A DNA stretch of 32,749 nt, from the NCBI GenBank assembly GCA_017464745.1, contig JAFTYJ010000086.1, forward strand, positions 1-32,749. The letters run 5' to 3'. Below the pieces are notes generated by a model. The model worked only from the letters and a program-made list of their open reading frames with translations. It was not told the origin of the DNA and searched no databases. How positions within the stretch are numbered: position 1 is the first letter of the stretch; every line of letters starts with the position of its first letter. Made by a program: the position numbers and the translations under genes. Below, in pieces: positions 31,659-32,749 of the stretch. The stretch is from Rikenellaceae bacterium. Lineage in GTDB: Bacteria; Bacteroidota; Bacteroidia; Bacteroidales; Rikenellaceae.

Positions 31659-32749
31659 ATGAGCCAACAACAAATTAACAACTACACCGACGACGACATT
31701 ATCACGCTGAACCCGCGTGAACACATCCGCCGCCGCCCCGGTATGTATATCGGCAAACTTGGCGACGGTTCGCAATCCGATGACGGTATCTACGTCCTCA
31801 TTAAAGAGGTTGTGGATAACTCCATCGACGAATTTATTATGGGCAACGGTAAACAAATTGAGATCTCGATTGAGGATGATTTTGTTACCGTGCGCGACTA
31901 CGGACGAGGTATTCCGCTTAACTCGCTGACCAAAGCGGTGAGCGAAATGAATACCGGTGCAAAATATGGCGAAGGCTCCGCTTTTAAGAAAACCGTAGGA
32001 TTGAATGGCGTGGGTGTCAAGGCTGTGAATATGCTGTCGAGCGAATTTGTAGCACGCTCGGTACGCGATGGAGAGGCGCACACCGTAACCTTTGCCCAAG
32101 GTCTTGAACAAAGCGACCAATGGGAGAGTGGTGTAACCGAAAAGAACGGCACACTGATTCGATACAAAGTCGATAAGGAGGTCTTTGGAGAGTACTACTA
32201 TAACCGCGAGTTTGTGGAGCAACTCGTCAAAAACTACACCTACCTGAACTCGGGACTTACAATCAAGTTCAATGGTGTAAATTATGTATCAAAAAATGGT
32301 CTGCTTGACCTTGTAAACGAGAGTATGGGCGAGGAGCCGCTCTATCCGCCCATTCACCTTACGGGCAAGGATATAGAGATTGTACTGACTCACGGTACAA
32401 GTTATGGCGAAACCTACTTCTCGTTTGTCAATGGTCAGTACACTCCCCAGGGTGGTACTCACCAAGCGGCTTTCCGCGAGGCTCTGACCAAAACCATCAA
32501 GGAGTTTTATCACAAAGATTTTGATGCTTCGGATATCCGCACCTCAATTATTGCGGCGGTGGCTGTTAAGGTTACCGACCCCGTGTTTGAGTCGCAAACC
32601 AAAATCAAACTCGGCAGCAAGGAGATGGAGCCGGGTGTGTCGCTGCGAAACTACATCGTGGACTTTATGGGCGAGCACTTGGATAACTACCTGCACAAGA
32701 ACCCCACTACGGCCGAAACGTTGGGACGTAAGATTGCCGAGAATGAGAA
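31659..32749 (+). CDS. parE: DNA topoisomerase IV subunit B (ParE), 3' end outside the window
   Basis: ATPase subunit of the type IIA topoisomerase that unlinks daughter chromosomes. The first 363 codons are present without a stop, of about 620-650 expected. Visible GHKL features are LNPREHIRRRPGMYIG (17-32), EVVDNSIDE with E50 and N54, DYGRGIPL (80-87), and GLNGVGVKAVNMLS (114-127). A transducer segment QGGTHQAAFREAL is found further on. The PGMYIGKLGDGS and DDGIYVLIKEVVDN sequences match the Bacteroidota ParE type more than GyrB, which usually has GLHHLVYEVVDN. The partner parC would be expected downstream. Confidence 0.93.
   Translation, partial: MSQQQINNYTDDDIITLNPREHIRRRPGMYIGKLGDGSQSDDGIYVLIKEVVDNSIDEFIMGNGKQIEISIEDDFVTVRDYGRGIPLNSLTKAVSEMNTGAKYGEGSAFKKTVGLNGVGVKAVNMLSSEFVARSVRDGEAHTVTFAQGLEQSDQWESGVTEKNGTLIRYKVDKEVFGEYYYNREFVEQLVKNYTYLNSGLTIKFNGVNYVSKNGLLDLVNESMGEEPLYPPIHLTGKDIEIVLTHGTSYGETYFSFVNGQYTPQGGTHQAAFREALTKTIKEFYHKDFDASDIRTSIIAAVAVKVTDPVFESQTKIKLGSKEMEPGVSLRNYIVDFMGEHLDNYLHKNPTTAETLGRKIAENE

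Overview
The window is a gene-dense chromosomal segment from a member of the Bacteroidota, most probably order Bacteroidales. Three lines of evidence support this. Most promoters visible fit the Bacteroidota housekeeping form (TAnnTTTG about 7 bases before the start point, sometimes with TTG 19-21 bp upstream). The conserved blocks rsfS-ftsH-cdsA, sigma-54 regulator-lptE-secG and YbbR-like-coaE are typical of that phylum. Several families (DUF4831-like, HU-CCDC81-like, TIGR02757) are typical of or common in it. I cannot fix the genus from sequence alone. Moderate base composition and uniform codon use suggest core chromosome. I see no tRNA, rRNA, insertion sequence, phage, CRISPR array or clear genomic island, and no gap over 300 bp without a gene (the largest are about 160-190 bp and hold promoters and terminators).

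Layout: (1) 45-6997, minus strand: a likely seven-gene operon rsfS-ftsH-cdsA-psd-AI-2E family permease-riboflavin kinase-ahcY, running from a promoter near 6990 to a strong terminator at 45-81. It mixes ribosome silencing, membrane proteolysis, phospholipid synthesis, FMN synthesis and the methyl cycle. (2) oxyR at 7055-7948, minus strand, with its own promoter. (3) 8017-13022, minus strand: lptB-aroA-aroC-unknown anchored protein-rarA, closed by a terminator at 8017-8042. (4) recQ, plus strand, divergent from lptB, ending in a 20-bp-stem bidirectional terminator shared with a convergent six-helix membrane protein. (5) 16113-19488, plus strand: membrane-anchored HU-like protein, receiver-less sigma-54 activator, lptE, unknown protein, secG, terminator. 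(6) 19521-23531, plus strand: a compact set of overlapping or nearly touching genes (YbbR-like protein, coaE, folP, lolD-type ATPase, TIGR02757, trmN6). (7) 23528-26541, plus strand: DUF4831-like secreted protein, AlkD-like HEAT protein, and an SDR enzyme with a zinc-finger-like tail. (8) 26519-29697, minus strand: a thioredoxin-fold protein without its cysteines, an epimerase-like SDR without its catalytic tyrosine, a GNAT acetyltransferase and a ROK regulator. (9) fabD (minus) divergent from plsC (plus), then parE running off the right edge.

Most of the window is ordinary housekeeping: envelope biogenesis (cdsA, psd, plsC, fabD, lptB, lptE, secG, lolD), cofactors (ribK, coaE, folP), the last two shikimate steps, and DNA maintenance (recQ, rarA, parE, AlkD-like). 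The unusual part is the 24.4-27.9 kb stretch, where an SDR-zinc-finger fusion meets, tail to tail and with overlapping 3' ends, a coupled pair of apparently catalytically degenerate proteins. The HU-like membrane protein directly joined to a sigma-54 activator is the second place worth attention.
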